From the NCBI GenBank assembly GCA_029974925.1, contig JARKQH010000069.1, positions 1 to 40,810 of the forward strand: a stretch of 40,810 nucleotides of DNA. The letters run 5' to 3'. A model generated the notes under the pieces. It saw only the letters and a program-made list of their open reading frames with translations, was not told where the DNA came from and did no database searches. Shown here one piece after another: positions 1-9,062 of the stretch. Every line of letters starts with the position of its first letter. Within the stretch, counting starts at the first letter, position 1. A program made the position numbers and the translations under genes. The stretch is from Verrucomicrobiota bacterium. Lineage in GTDB: Bacteria; Verrucomicrobiota; Verrucomicrobiia; Limisphaerales; UBA8199.

Positions 1-166
1 CCGCCTGGGCTTCCAGATGACCGAGATTTTGGTCGGCGGCCAGCACATGGCGCTGGATGGCGCGATCCAAGGCACAGGCGGTGCGCGCCGCCAGAACGGC
101 CAGGGGCTCAGGCGTGGCGGGGGCCGGGGTAGAATGAGCAACAGGGGGGCAACAAGTAGTTTTCAT
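1..166 (-). CDS. Hypothetical protein, 5' part only (runs off left edge)
   Basis: An open minus-strand frame starts at ATG 166-164 and continues to the window edge, giving 55 residues that begin MKTTCCPPVAHSTPAPATPE. The start is followed by a Pro/Ala/Thr-rich stretch and then a helical-looking segment (LAVLAARTACALDRAIQRHV). No signal peptide or known motif is visible. A weak AAGG lies about 17 nt upstream, so ribosome-binding support is poor. I do not recognise a family. It could be the N-terminus of a short cytoplasmic protein or a chance open frame. The next gene on the same strand ends at 318, about 150 nt upstream of this start. Confidence 0.35.
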   Translation of the reverse strand, partial: MKTTCCPPVAHSTPAPATPEPLAVLAARTACALDRAIQRHVLAADQNLGHLEAQA

Positions 167-317
167 GCCCCAAGCTTACACCACCTTGCAAGAAATTGAG
201 ATGCGCCCGCCTCGAACCCGGACGCCCGGCCCGCCCAAAGCCGCGTTTCGAAAGCGGCGAAGTCGCGCGCAAAGTTGAACCGCCAACCGTTTACGGCGGA
301 GGAGTGGGGGGGGCCGG

Positions 318-1040
318 CTACTCGCCGGGTTTGGGGGTGTCGGCGGCTGGGTCCTCGGCCGGGGCGTCCGCCGTGGCCTGTTCCGCGGCCTCGAGACTGG
401 CATAATACACGCCGAGGTTGTGCTGGGCGGTCTTGTCGCCGGCCCGGGCGGCACGGCAAAACCAGCGCACGGCCTCCCGCACATTCTGAGGGACGCCCCG
501 CCCCGTTTCGTAGCACAGCCCCAAATTGCATTGGGCCGGCGCGCATTCCTGCTCGGCTGCCAGGCGATACCACTTGACCGCTTCCTCGTAATTCTGCGGC
601 ACCACCTGGCCGGTCTCGTAAAACACGCCCAGGTTGAATTGCGCCTGCGGCTCGCCTTGCTCCGCGGCGGCATGATACCACTTCACCGCCTCGGCGTAAT
701 TCTGCGGCACCCCCTGCCCCGTCTCGTACAGCACCCCCAGGTTGAATTGGGCGGCGGGGTCCCCTTGCTCGGCGGCTTCCCGGAACCACTTGGCCGCCTG
801 GCCATATTCCTGCGGCACGCCGCTGCCGGTCTGGTAGCAGAACCCGAGATAACACTGCGCCGTCGCGTCGTTCTGTTCCGCCGCCCGCCGAAACCACTTG
901 ACCGCCTCCACATAATCCTGCGCCACACCCTGCCCGGTCTGGTAACAGATGGCCAAATAACATTGCGCGGCCGGATCGCCCTCCTCGGCGGCCCGGCGCA
1001 CTTCTTCCAAAGACTGCCATGTGCGGCGATTGATGCCCAT
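318..1040 (-). CDS. Sel1-like repeat protein (six SLR/TPR-like repeats)
   Basis: The product is about 240 residues and consists almost wholly of tandem 36-residue Sel1-like repeats with the pattern AQxxLGxxYETGxGVPQNYxEAVKWYxxAAEQG. Six units can be counted, followed by an acidic Ala/Pro tail. Sel1 repeats form alpha-solenoids that act as protein-protein adaptors. No signal peptide is visible, so a cytoplasmic location is inferred. I prefer the ATG at 1040 because GGAG lies 4 nt upstream; a GTG at 1118 in the same frame would add 26 residues without repeat character. Several adjacent repeats are nearly identical at DNA level (108-nt period, for example 590-640 against 698-748), which suggests recent internal duplication. 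The binding partner cannot be inferred. Confidence 0.85.
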   Translation of the reverse strand: MGINRRTWQSLEEVRRAAEEGDPAAQCYLAICYQTGQGVAQDYVEAVKWFRRAAEQNDATAQCYLGFCYQTGSGVPQEYGQAAKWFREAAEQGDPAAQFNLGVLYETGQGVPQNYAEAVKWYHAAAEQGEPQAQFNLGVFYETGQVVPQNYEEAVKWYRLAAEQECAPAQCNLGLCYETGRGVPQNVREAVRWFCRAARAGDKTAQHNLGVYYASLEAAEQATADAPAEDPAADTPKPGE

Positions 1041-1419
1041 ACGGCTCCGTTCACTCTGCCCCACCCGGCAGACGCTCCCGCGTCTGTCTTGGGGTTCAGC
1101 CTGATTCAGCTTAAACACTGCTGCCCCGATTTCAAGCGGCTAGTGCGAGAGCCGCTCCGCCAGGGCAAACGCCATGGTCCCGAATTGAAGGCCCCGGAGG
1201 GGTTTCTGAGGCGGGAGCCAAACGTCTGTTTGAGGCGCCCGGATAAGCTTTGCGGCGGGGCCGGAGGTTTGGGGGCATGGGCCCTGGGGTGGCAGGCGCG
1301 GGGCGCGCGGGGACGGGAGGGCGGGCGCATCGGACGGGTCGGAGGGGTTCGACGAGTGGGACGGTGGGCGCGGAGGAGGTTTGCCTCGCGCGCGGGTCTT
1401 TGCCTAGATTGGGGGAACG
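1041..1419. other. Intergenic region, divergent promoters expected
   Basis: About 380 bases separate the divergent Sel1 and methyltransferase genes. Open frames here have no recognisable protein features. It should hold promoters for both genes, but I see no convincing -35/-10 pair, hairpin or repeat. Confidence 0.5.
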
Positions 1420-2481
1420 ATGCAACCAGGAACTGCCACGGCTGACCCGGTGCCGGTTATTCGCACGCTGGGCCGGCCCGATTGCGTGCTGTGCGGGGCG
1501 CCCGGCGTCCCGCTTTTTTCGGGCTTGCGGGATTTTTGTTACGACGCACCGGGTGAATGGGGTTTCCGGGAGTGTTCCCGTCCCGAGTGCCGGGCGGTGT
1601 GGCTTGACCCGGCACCGGTGCCTGAAGACTTGGGGAAGGCTTACACCGGCTATTACACGCACCATCAGCCCGAGCCGGGGGCGCGGTTGCTTCGGGACGT
1701 CTGCTGGGCGGTTTGGATGAGCTATCTCGGCGTCCGGTTCGGTTACACCCGGGGGGTCGGTCCCCGGTGGCGGCGCGTATTCTCGCCGCTGGCGCTGCTG
1801 CACCCGGGGGGGCGGGGTGAACTGGATGCGGCGGCCATGCATCTGCCCGCGCCGGCGGGCCCGGCGCGTGTGCTGGACGTGGGCTGCGGCAGCGGTGTGC
1901 TGCTGGCGCGGATGAAGTCGCTGGGGTGGGAGGTGGAGGGACAGGATGTGGACCCGGGGGCGGTGGAGGCGGCGAGAGCGCGGGGCATTCCGGTGCGGCT
2001 GGGGGCGCTGGAGCAAGTGGGTTTTGCGGACAACTCGTTCGAGGCGGTCCACTCGGCGCATGTCATCGAGCATGTGCACGACCCCGCGCGCCTGCTGCGG
2101 GAGTGTTACCGCATTTTGAAACCCGGCGGTACGCTGGTCATCCTCACTCCGAACGCCCGCAGCCTGGGTCATGAATTCTTTGGGCGTCATTGGCTCTGCC
2201 TGGATCCGCCGCGCCACCTGGTGTTGTTCACCGCTTCCGCACTCCGGAAGGCCGCGCAGGAAGCGGGATTTTCGGTGCGGATGCTGGATACCACGGCGCG
2301 GACGGTTTGGGTGTATGCCGCGCTGAGCCATTGCGTGCGGCAGACGGGTCGCGGGGAGATGAAGGAACTGAACCGGCCGGCGAACCTGCTGCGGGGGGCG
2401 CTCTTCCAGTTGCGCCAGCGCTGGGCGCTGGGCCGGCGGCCGGAGATTGGCGAGGAGCTGAGATTGATCGCCACCAAGTAA
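1420..2481 (+). CDS. Class I SAM-dependent methyltransferase with N-terminal Cys motif
   Basis: This is a 353-residue protein with a Methyltransf_11/23-type Rossmann domain. SAM-binding motif I is LDVGCGSG at about 152-159, the acidic strand-2 residue lies in EGQDVDPGA, motif II-like SAHVIEHVHDP follows, and LKPGGTLVILTPNARS is the post-II motif. The N-terminus has C22-x2-C25 and C52-x4-C57, a possible zinc-binding module as often seen ahead of methyltransferases acting on sugars or cell-surface intermediates. The start is an ATG preceded by GGGGGAAC. The dehydrogenase starts 12 nt after its stop, so the two are probably co-transcribed. The substrate is unknown. The methyltransferase call is firm; the zinc-binding idea is inference. 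Confidence 0.88.
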   Translation: MQPGTATADPVPVIRTLGRPDCVLCGAPGVPLFSGLRDFCYDAPGEWGFRECSRPECRAVWLDPAPVPEDLGKAYTGYYTHHQPEPGARLLRDVCWAVWMSYLGVRFGYTRGVGPRWRRVFSPLALLHPGGRGELDAAAMHLPAPAGPARVLDVGCGSGVLLARMKSLGWEVEGQDVDPGAVEAARARGIPVRLGALEQVGFADNSFEAVHSAHVIEHVHDPARLLRECYRILKPGGTLVILTPNARSLGHEFFGRHWLCLDPPRHLVLFTASALRKAAQEAGFSVRMLDTTARTVWVYAALSHCVRQTGRGEMKELNRPANLLRGALFQLRQRWALGRRPEIGEELRLIATK

Positions 2482-2493
2482 CCTTTCACGCCA

Positions 2494-3918
2494 ATGAAAG
2501 AGAACTCACGCACGCAAGCGGGATCACCCGGAGTCCTGGTGAGCCTCAACCCGGCGACGGGCGAGGTGCTGGGGCGCTTCCCCGAGCACGACGAGGTTGA
2601 AGTCGAGCGGCGGCTGGCGGCCGCGGCGGAAGCCTTCCGCCAGCACCGCGGGACCTCGTTTGGCCAGCGCGCGGAGTGCTTGAGGCGCGCGGCCGAAGTG
2701 CTCGAAACGGACAAGGCCCGGTGGGCGCGAATCATGACCCTCGAGATGGGCAAGCCGATCCGCGCCGCCGTGCAGGAAGTGGAGAAATGCGCATGGGCCT
2801 GCCGCTATTACGCCGAGAACGGCGAGAGCTTTCTCGCGGATGAAGTGGTGCAAACGGCGGCTGCGCGAAGCGGGGTGAAGTATCAGCCGCTGGGTCCGGT
2901 CCTGGCGGTGATGCCGTGGAATTTCCCCTTCTGGCAAGTGTTCCGGTTTGCCGCCCCGGCGCTGATGGCGGGCAACGTGGCGCTGTTGAAACACGCGTCC
3001 AACGTGCCGCAATGCGCGCTGGCCATTGAGGAAGTGTTCCAGCGGGCGGGTTTCTCCCCAGGCGCCTTTCAAACCCTGTTGATCGGTTCCCACCGCGTGC
3101 AACCGGTCATCGAGGATCCGCGAGTTCGGGCGGTGACGCTGACGGGGAGCGTTCCGGCCGGGCGCCGGGTGGCGGCGGCGGCTGGCAACGCGATCAAAAA
3201 GAGCGTGCTGGAGCTGGGCGGCAGCGACCCGTTCATCGTGATGCCCAGCGCGGACCTCGAACGCGCCGTGGCCACCGCCGTTCAGGCGCGGACGATTAAC
3301 AACGGGCAGTCGTGCATCGCGGCCAAACGCTTCATCCTCGACCGGCGCATCGCGGAGGCGTTTGAAAAGCGGTTTGTGGAGCGCATGGCCGCGCTCAAGG
3401 TGGGCAATCCGCTTGAGGAAACCACCGAGCTTGGCCCGCTGGCCACCGCCGAGGTGCTCGAGACCCTGGAGCAGCAGGTCGAAGCCAGCGTGCGATTGGG
3501 GGCCAAACTGCTGCTGGGCGGCCGGCGGCTGGGCGGGCCGGGCTATTTCTTTCCGCCGACGGTGCTGACCGGCGCGCCGCCGGGATCCCCGGCGCATGGC
3601 GAGGAATTGTTCGGGCCGGTGGCGGTGTTGTTTCGCGTGGACGGCATGGCGGAGGCGCTGCGGGTGGCCAACGACACGCCGTTCGGCCTGGGCGCGTGCG
3701 CGTGGACGCGGGACGCCGGGGAACAGCGGCTGTTTGTGGAACAGGTCGAGGCCGGCGCGGCCTTCGTCAACGGGATGGTTGCGTCGGACCCGCGGCTGCC
3801 ATTTGGCGGAGTCAAGCAATCCGGGTACGGACGCGAGCTGAGCCGCCACGGCATCCTCGAGTTTGTCAACGTCAAGACCGTGGTGGTGCAGGAACCCGCT
3901 GCCGGCGAGGCCGGATAG
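2494..3918 (+). CDS. NAD(P)+-dependent succinate-semialdehyde dehydrogenase-like aldehyde dehydrogenase
   Basis: This 474-residue protein is of aldehyde dehydrogenase superfamily length. It oxidises an aldehyde to the acid, most likely succinate semialdehyde to succinate. The oxyanion Asn is in PWNFPFW (N143), the cofactor Lys is in LLKHASN (K166), the general base Glu is in [11 protein letters not shown] (E240) and the nucleophilic Cys is in [12 protein letters not shown] (C274). [12 protein letters not shown] and the start [12 protein letters not shown] resemble the YneI/Sad and GabD1 type rather than classical GabD. It lies 12 nt after the methyltransferase and about 60 nt before the NAD+ synthetase. 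No GABA transaminase is nearby, so the physiological aldehyde is uncertain. Confidence 0.88.
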   Translation: MKENSRTQAGSPGVLVSLNPATGEVLGRFPEHDEVEVERRLAAAAEAFRQHRGTSFGQRAECLRRAAEVLETDKARWARIMTLEMGKPIRAAVQEVEKCAWACRYYAENGESFLADEVVQTAAARSGVKYQPLGPVLAVMPWNFPFWQVFRFAAPALMAGNVALLKHASNVPQCALAIEEVFQRAGFSPGAFQTLLIGSHRVQPVIEDPRVRAVTLTGSVPAGRRVAAAAGNAIKKSVLELGGSDPFIVMPSADLERAVATAVQARTINNGQSCIAAKRFILDRRIAEAFEKRFVERMAALKVGNPLEETTELGPLATAEVLETLEQQVEASVRLGAKLLLGGRRLGGPGYFFPPTVLTGAPPGSPAHGEELFGPVAVLFRVDGMAEALRVANDTPFGLGACAWTRDAGEQRLFVEQVEAGAAFVNGMVASDPRLPFGGVKQSGYGRELSRHGILEFVNVKTVVVQEPAAGEAG

Positions 3919-3977
3919 GCTGGGGCGGCGGGCAGTTTGGGGTTGGAAACGCGCCCGGGTTCGTGTATGGGGAGGGC

Positions 3978-6032
3978 ATGGGCGAGCTGTTTAACTCGAT
4001 CTACACACACCGGTTCATCCGGGCGGCGGTCGGCGTTCCCTCGCTGCGCGTGGCCGACCCTGCCTACAATCTCGAACGAACCCTCGAACTGGCGCGGCAG
4101 GCGGACCGCGCCAAAGCCGCCCTGGTGCTGTTTCCCGAGCTGGGGCTGTCGGCCTACTCGAACGAGGACCTTTTCCACCAGGAAGCCTTGCTGGACGCGA
4201 CGCGGGCCGCGCTGGCGGAGCTGGTCCACCAGAGCGCCAGACTTTCGCCCGTGCTGGTGGTGGGGGCGCCCTTGCCGTTTGAGGCGAAGCTCTTCAACAC
4301 CGGGGTGGTGATTTACCGGGGGCGGGTGCTGGGGATTGTGCCGAAGAGTTATCTGCCGAATTACCGCGAGTTCTACGAAAAGCGGCAGTTTACTTCGGGG
4401 CGGCAGGCGCTCAGCCGCGAGGTGTCGTTTCTGGGGCAGACGGTTCCCTTTGGGAACGACCTCGTGTTCGAGGCGGTGAATTTCGACGGCCTGCGGCTGC
4501 ATGTTGAGATTTGCGAAGACGTTTGGACGCCCATTCCGCCAAGCACCTATGCGGCGCTGGCGGGCGCGACGGTGCTGGCCAACCTGTCGGCCAGCAACAT
4601 CACCATCGGCAAAGCGGATTACCGGCGAAGCCTGTGCGCGGGCCAGTCGGCCAAATGCCTCGCGGCCTATCTTTATTCCGCCGCCGGGGCGGGGGAATCC
4701 ACCACCGACCTGGCGTGGGACGGGCACGCGCTGATTTACGAGAACGGGGAACTCCTGGCCGAGGCGGAGCGGTTTTCGGAAAACGAGCAACTGGTCCTGG
4801 CCGACATTGATTTGGAGCGTCTGACGCAGGAGCGAATGCGGCTGACGAGCTTCAACGACGCGGCGGCCGACTGCCGCGAGCGGGTGGCCGCCATTCGCCG
4901 CGTGCCGTTCGAGTTCTCGGCGCCGGCGGGCGAGGTGCCTCTGATGCGGCCGATCCGGCGGTTCCCGTATGTTCCGAGCGATCCGCGGCAACTGGACCAG
5001 CGCTGTTTCGAGGCTTACAACATCCAGGTCAGCAGCCTGGCGCGGCGGCTGGCCAGCACGGGGCTCAAGCGGCTGGTGGTCGGGGTTTCCGGGGGGTTGG
5101 ACTCGACCCAGGCGCTGATCGTGGCGGCGCGGACGATGGACCGGATGAAGCTGCCGCGGCAAAACGTGCTGGCGTACACGCTGCCCGGTTTTGCGACCAG
5201 CGAGCAGACCAAGTCCAACGCGCACAAACTGATGCAGGCGCTGGGCGTGTGCGCGGGCGAAATTGACATCCGGCCCTCGTGCCTGCAGATGTTTCGCGAC
5301 CTGAACCATCCGTTTGCGCGCGGCGAGCCGGTCTATGACATCACCTTCGAGAATGTGCAGGCGGGCGAACGCACGTCGCATTTGTTCCGGCTGGCGAACC
5401 TGCACCAGGCGCTGGTGGTGGGGACCGGCGACCTGAGCGAGCTGGCGCTGGGCTGGATGACCTACGGCGTGGGCGACCACATGTCACACTACAACGTGAA
5501 TGTGTCGGTGCCCAAAACGCTGATTCAACACCTGATTCGGTGGGTGGTGTCCTCGCGCCAATTCGACGAGGCAACCTGCGCGGTGTTGCAAGCGATACTC
5601 GAGACGGAGATTTCCCCCGAGCTGGTGCCGCACGCCGCGGGGGATGCGTCGCGGCCGGCCCAGAAGACGGCGGCGGTGGTGGGGCCCTACGAGCTGCAGG
5701 ATTTCAATCTGTACTATCTCACGCGGTACGGATACCGCCCCAGCAAGGTGGCGTTTCTGGCGCAGGCGGCCTGGGGTGACAAGGACCGCGGGGAGTGGCC
5801 GGAGCTGCTGCCGGCGGAGAAACGAGTGGCGTATGATCTGGCGACGATCAAACACTGGCTGGAGGTTTTCCTGGTGCGGTTCTTCAAGCTGAGCCAGTTC
5901 AAACGCTCGGCCCTGCCCAACGGGCCGAAGGTTGGATCGGGCGGCTCGCTTTCGCCGCGCGGCGACTGGCGGGCGCCCAGCGATGCAGAAGCGGAAGTGT
6001 GGCTGGCCGAACTCCGGCAGCACGTGCCCTGA
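3978..6032 (+). CDS. nadE: Glutamine-dependent NAD+ synthetase
   Basis: The product is 684 residues and has two domains, matching the long glutamine-hydrolysing NadE class. The N-terminal nitrilase-like glutaminase has the expected triad: Glu in [10 protein letters not shown] (E54), Lys in VPKSYLPNY (K123) and Cys in VEICEDVW (C179). The C-terminal synthetase has the ATP-pyrophosphatase P-loop SGGLDST at 371-377. The enzyme amidates nicotinate adenine dinucleotide to NAD+ using ATP and ammonia channelled from glutamine. I chose ATG 3978 because MGELFNS begins the conserved region and GGGAGG lies just upstream; the open frame extends further 5' only as overlap with the dehydrogenase. It is the fourth-to-last step supplier of cofactor only by pathway context: it performs the final step of NAD+ biosynthesis. 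Confidence 0.95.
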   Translation: MGELFNSIYTHRFIRAAVGVPSLRVADPAYNLERTLELARQADRAKAALVLFPELGLSAYSNEDLFHQEALLDATRAALAELVHQSARLSPVLVVGAPLPFEAKLFNTGVVIYRGRVLGIVPKSYLPNYREFYEKRQFTSGRQALSREVSFLGQTVPFGNDLVFEAVNFDGLRLHVEICEDVWTPIPPSTYAALAGATVLANLSASNITIGKADYRRSLCAGQSAKCLAAYLYSAAGAGESTTDLAWDGHALIYENGELLAEAERFSENEQLVLADIDLERLTQERMRLTSFNDAAADCRERVAAIRRVPFEFSAPAGEVPLMRPIRRFPYVPSDPRQLDQRCFEAYNIQVSSLARRLASTGLKRLVVGVSGGLDSTQALIVAARTMDRMKLPRQNVLAYTLPGFATSEQTKSNAHKLMQALGVCAGEIDIRPSCLQMFRDLNHPFARGEPVYDITFENVQAGERTSHLFRLANLHQALVVGTGDLSELALGWMTYGVGDHMSHYNVNVSVPKTLIQHLIRWVVSSRQFDEATCAVLQAILETEISPELVPHAAGDASRPAQKTAAVVGPYELQDFNLYYLTRYGYRPSKVAFLAQAAWGDKDRGEWPELLPAEKRVAYDLATIKHWLEVFLVRFFKLSQFKRSALPNGPKVGSGGSLSPRGDWRAPSDAEAEVWLAELRQHVP

Positions 6033-6123
6033 GCAGCAAGGGGTCCCCGCAGGGGGCGACGGCGCGCGCCGCGTTGACCGCTTCGGGGCTCGCCAATCCG
6101 GCGGCTCGCGCTAGACTGGACGC

Positions 6124-7947
6124 GTGCCATTCCTGACGAACACCAAGTATCTGCGCCAGGTGGAGCAGGTGGTTCGCCGTCACTGGCAGCGGGCCCTGAA
6201 AATCCGGGAGACGCTGCGGTTCAGCGAGGAAGCGTTCCATCTCCTGCTGGCCGGCGGCGTGGGGGTCATCGGCGGATTCGTCAACCTGTGCTTCTTTTAC
6301 GCCCACGAGTGGGTGAAGCTGTTGTTCTTCCGGCGGCCCGGCGACCCGGTCGAGGTTGCGGAGATGATGGTGCCGTGGCAGCGGGTGCTCACTCCGACGG
6401 TGGGGGGATTGTGCGCCGGGCTGGTGCTGTATTGGGGTCTGCGGCTGGTGGGGACCCATCGGTCCACGAATTTTCTCGAAGTGGTGGTGGCCGGCGACGG
6501 GCGGCTGCCGTTCCGGAAAGCGGTGATCAAAGCCCTCTCCTCGCTGATTAGCATTGGCTCCGGCGGATCCATCGGACGGGAGGGCGCCATTTCGCAGCTC
6601 TCAGCCGCCATCGCCTCGAAGTGGGGCCAGCTTGCCGAATGGCACCCGTACCGGCTCCGCATGCTGGTGGCGTGCGGGGTGGCCTCGGGCATTGCCGCCG
6701 CCTACAATGCGCCCATCTCCGGCGCGGTGTTCGCCGCGCTGATTGTGCTGGGGAATTTTTCGATGAACCTGTTCGCGCCGCTGGTGTTTTCGTCGGTGAT
6801 CGCCACCATGGTGTCGCGAAGTTTTTTCGGCATCGAGCCCTGGTACCACGTGCCGCCGATGGAACCGCCGCGGCTGGTTCATCTGCCGTGGTTCATTCTT
6901 CTGGGGCTGGTCGTCGGCGTGGCGGGCGCGGGATTTCTGAAGCTGCTGAACCGGGCCGAGTCGGTGTTCAAGAAGCTCGACGCGCCTCCCTACCTGCGGA
7001 TTGCGTTGGGGGGCTTGTGCGTCGGCCTCATTGCGCTGAAGTTTCCCGGGGTGTGGGGCAACGGTTACGCGGTGACGAACCGAATTCTGCTGGAACAGTA
7101 CCCCGCGGAGGTGGCCGGCTTGCTGTTTCTCGGCGGTCTGTTCCTGGCCAAGCTGTTGGCCACGCTGGCAACGGTGGGTTCCGGCGCGGTGGGCGGCGTG
7201 TTTACCCCGACCTTGTTTCTGGGGGCGGCGCTGGGGGGCGCGTTCGGGTTGGGACTGCACCTGCTGCACGGGGGGAAGGACCTGCCGGTGACGGCGTTTG
7301 CGGTGGTGGGGATGGGCGGCATGCTGTCGGCGACGGTGCGTTCGCCGCTGCTGGCGATGATCATGGTGTTTGAGATTTCCCTTGACTACACGGTGATGCC
7401 CTCGCTGATGCTGGCCTGCGTGGTGTCGGTGCTGGTGGCGCGCAAATTGCATCCGGAATCCATTTACACCGAGCCGCTGCGCCGGAAGGGACTCACCGTT
7501 TTGCAGGACGCCAGCGCCTCGGAAGCCGCCACGGAGCGGACGGTGGGCGATTTGATGCGGGCGCCGGTGCCGCCCATCCGCGAAACGGCCACGTTGCGCG
7601 AAATCGCCGACCGTTTCCTGACCAGCTCGAATAATTTTCTGCCGGTGGTGAATGGCCGGAACCAGTTGGTGGGGCTGGTCGCTTTGCAGGACCTGAAGGA
7701 GCACCTGGGCACGCAGGAACAGATGCTGGGCATCATTGCGTACGACGTGATGCGGCCGCCGCCGCCCTGTGTGACGCCGAACCAACGGTTGCTGGACATC
7801 CTGCCGGTCGCCCTGGCCAGCGAACAACGCAACATTCCCGTGGTCAACACGCTGAAGGAGAACCGTCTGGTTGGCGCGCTGGCGCGCGCGGAGGTGCTGG
7901 GGATTTTCTCCGAGTTGATTGCCGCGCGCACTGGAACCGAGGGCTGA
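6124..7947 (+). CDS. ClC-family chloride channel/transporter with C-terminal CBS pair
   Basis: This is a 607-residue membrane protein: a ClC core of many hydrophobic helices (about 35-460) followed by two CBS domains (about 475-600) that often bind adenine nucleotides and regulate gating. The gating glutamate is present in IGREGAIS (E153), and the Cl-binding helix N motif is GSGAVGGVFTPT. Two positions are unusual. The first filter motif is GDGRLP instead of GSGIP, and the helix carrying the internal proton glutamate reads GAVFAALIVLGN, with Leu206 where related bacterial proteins have Glu. The start is GTG with no clear ribosome-binding site. It lies 91 nt after nadE and converges on the transferase gene at 7968. 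Confidence 0.9.
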   Translation: MPFLTNTKYLRQVEQVVRRHWQRALKIRETLRFSEEAFHLLLAGGVGVIGGFVNLCFFYAHEWVKLLFFRRPGDPVEVAEMMVPWQRVLTPTVGGLCAGLVLYWGLRLVGTHRSTNFLEVVVAGDGRLPFRKAVIKALSSLISIGSGGSIGREGAISQLSAAIASKWGQLAEWHPYRLRMLVACGVASGIAAAYNAPISGAVFAALIVLGNFSMNLFAPLVFSSVIATMVSRSFFGIEPWYHVPPMEPPRLVHLPWFILLGLVVGVAGAGFLKLLNRAESVFKKLDAPPYLRIALGGLCVGLIALKFPGVWGNGYAVTNRILLEQYPAEVAGLLFLGGLFLAKLLATLATVGSGAVGGVFTPTLFLGAALGGAFGLGLHLLHGGKDLPVTAFAVVGMGGMLSATVRSPLLAMIMVFEISLDYTVMPSLMLACVVSVLVARKLHPESIYTEPLRRKGLTVLQDASASEAATERTVGDLMRAPVPPIRETATLREIADRFLTSSNNFLPVVNGRNQLVGLVALQDLKEHLGTQEQMLGIIAYDVMRPPPPCVTPNQRLLDILPVALASEQRNIPVVNTLKENRLVGALARAEVLGIFSELIAARTGTEG

Positions 7948-7964
7948 CGCGTCGGAAAGACGCG
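7948..7964. terminator. Possible shared hairpin between convergent genes
   Basis: CGCGTC, loop GGAAA, GACGCG forms a 6-bp hairpin immediately after the ClC stop codon and just before the stop of the opposite-strand transferase. There is no T-tract on either side, so intrinsic termination is only a possibility. Confidence 0.25.
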
Positions 7965-7967
7965 CAA

Positions 7968-8975
7968 TCAGAGCCTGGAAAAAACCGCAAGCGCGCCCAC
8001 GGCGGTCGCCGCCAGCCAGATGAGCAAGACCGCCCGGGTGGGGCTGAGGCCCCACCGCACCAGGCGGTGTGACAAGTGGTTGGTGTCGCCGACATAAAAA
8101 GGCCGGCCCGCCCGCCAGCGCCAAACGACCACCCAGGCCATGTCGGCCAGGGGGAGGGCCAGAATCAGCAAGGGGGCCAGCACGGCCCAGGGCCGCGGCA
8201 TTCGGGAAGAATAGAAATGGGGCAGAATGGCCAGCACCGCGAGCAGGTAGCCGACGAGGTGGCTGCCGGCATCTCCGAGGAAAGCGCGGGCGTTGGGGAA
8301 GTTGTAAGGGAGGAAACCCAGGAGGGCGCCCAAGGTCAGAAAGGCGATGAGCGCCACCAGGTACTGGCCGTCCACCGCGGCAATGGCGGCAAAATACCAG
8401 GCGCCAATGGCCCCCAAGCCGGCGCAGAGCCCATTCATGTTGTCCATGAAATTGAAGGCGTTGATGACCGTCAGCATCCAGAGGATGGTCACGACATAGC
8501 TGAAAAGGATGCTGGGGACGAACAGCGTGATGCGCACGCCGCCGGCGGCGACCAAGGCCGCCACCAGCACCTGGCCGGCAAATTTGGCGCGGGGGCGCAG
8601 CTCATGTTTGTCGTCCAGCCAGCCCAGGAACAGCATGCCGAGTGCGCCGGCGAAAATCACCGCCAGTTCCGTGCTCCGGCGGGAGAGCCCGTAGCCGATG
8701 GGCACGAGTGCGGCCGTTGCGGCTCGAAACCCGGTCTGTTGCATCACCGCCAGCAGCAGAACCCCGCCTGCCGCCGGCAGGACCAGCCCCGTCATCACCG
8801 CCAGGCCGCCCGCCAGAGGGACGGGGTGAGCATGGATTTTGCGATGGCCCGGATCGTCCACCAACCCCGTGCGAAGACACCACCTGCGCCACAGGGGCAG
8901 AGCCGCCAGCGTCGTGAGGCAGGCGCTCACGACCGCGAGCAAGTACAGGTTGAACGGAAAACTCACTTTCCTCAC
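7968..8975 (-). CDS. Glycosyltransferase family 4 (WecA/MraY-like) polyprenyl-phosphate sugar-1-phosphate transferase
   Basis: This 335-residue polytopic membrane protein is of the WecA/TagO/MraY superfamily, which moves a sugar-1-phosphate from a UDP-sugar to a polyprenyl phosphate to start envelope glycan synthesis. Visible motifs are DDPGHRKIHAHPVPLAGG (about 40-57), the Mg-binding pair LGWLDDKHELRP (D121, D122), NAFNFMDNMNG (172-182) and FPNARAFLGDAGS (about 227-238). In the third motif the usual second aspartate (DGxDG) is Asn181, encoded AAT. WecA-type function in O-antigen or capsule initiation fits better than MraY because no mur genes are near. The gene is single and diverges from the EamA gene. 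Catalytic competence is uncertain because of N181. Confidence 0.88.
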   Translation of the reverse strand: MRKVSFPFNLYLLAVVSACLTTLAALPLWRRWCLRTGLVDDPGHRKIHAHPVPLAGGLAVMTGLVLPAAGGVLLLAVMQQTGFRAATAALVPIGYGLSRRSTELAVIFAGALGMLFLGWLDDKHELRPRAKFAGQVLVAALVAAGGVRITLFVPSILFSYVVTILWMLTVINAFNFMDNMNGLCAGLGAIGAWYFAAIAAVDGQYLVALIAFLTLGALLGFLPYNFPNARAFLGDAGSHLVGYLLAVLAILPHFYSSRMPRPWAVLAPLLILALPLADMAWVVVWRWRAGRPFYVGDTNHLSHRLVRWGLSPTRAVLLIWLAATAVGALAVFSRL

Positions 8976-9062
8976 GTTATTTCAGCGCCCCGCCCGGTCA
9001 ACGAGATTCAGTTTGAGGAAATTCGGTTTGCGTTGCCCGGCGGGCGCAGGCTTATTACGCGG

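Noticed and set aside
1132-2331. Long minus-strand open frame (399 codons) antisense to the methyltransferase
   Set aside because: Arg/Pro/His-rich composition with no motif; the plus strand encodes a clear methyltransferase. Similar long antisense frames at 2524-3849, 3543-5480, 6601-8124 and 13947-15575 are high-GC by-products.
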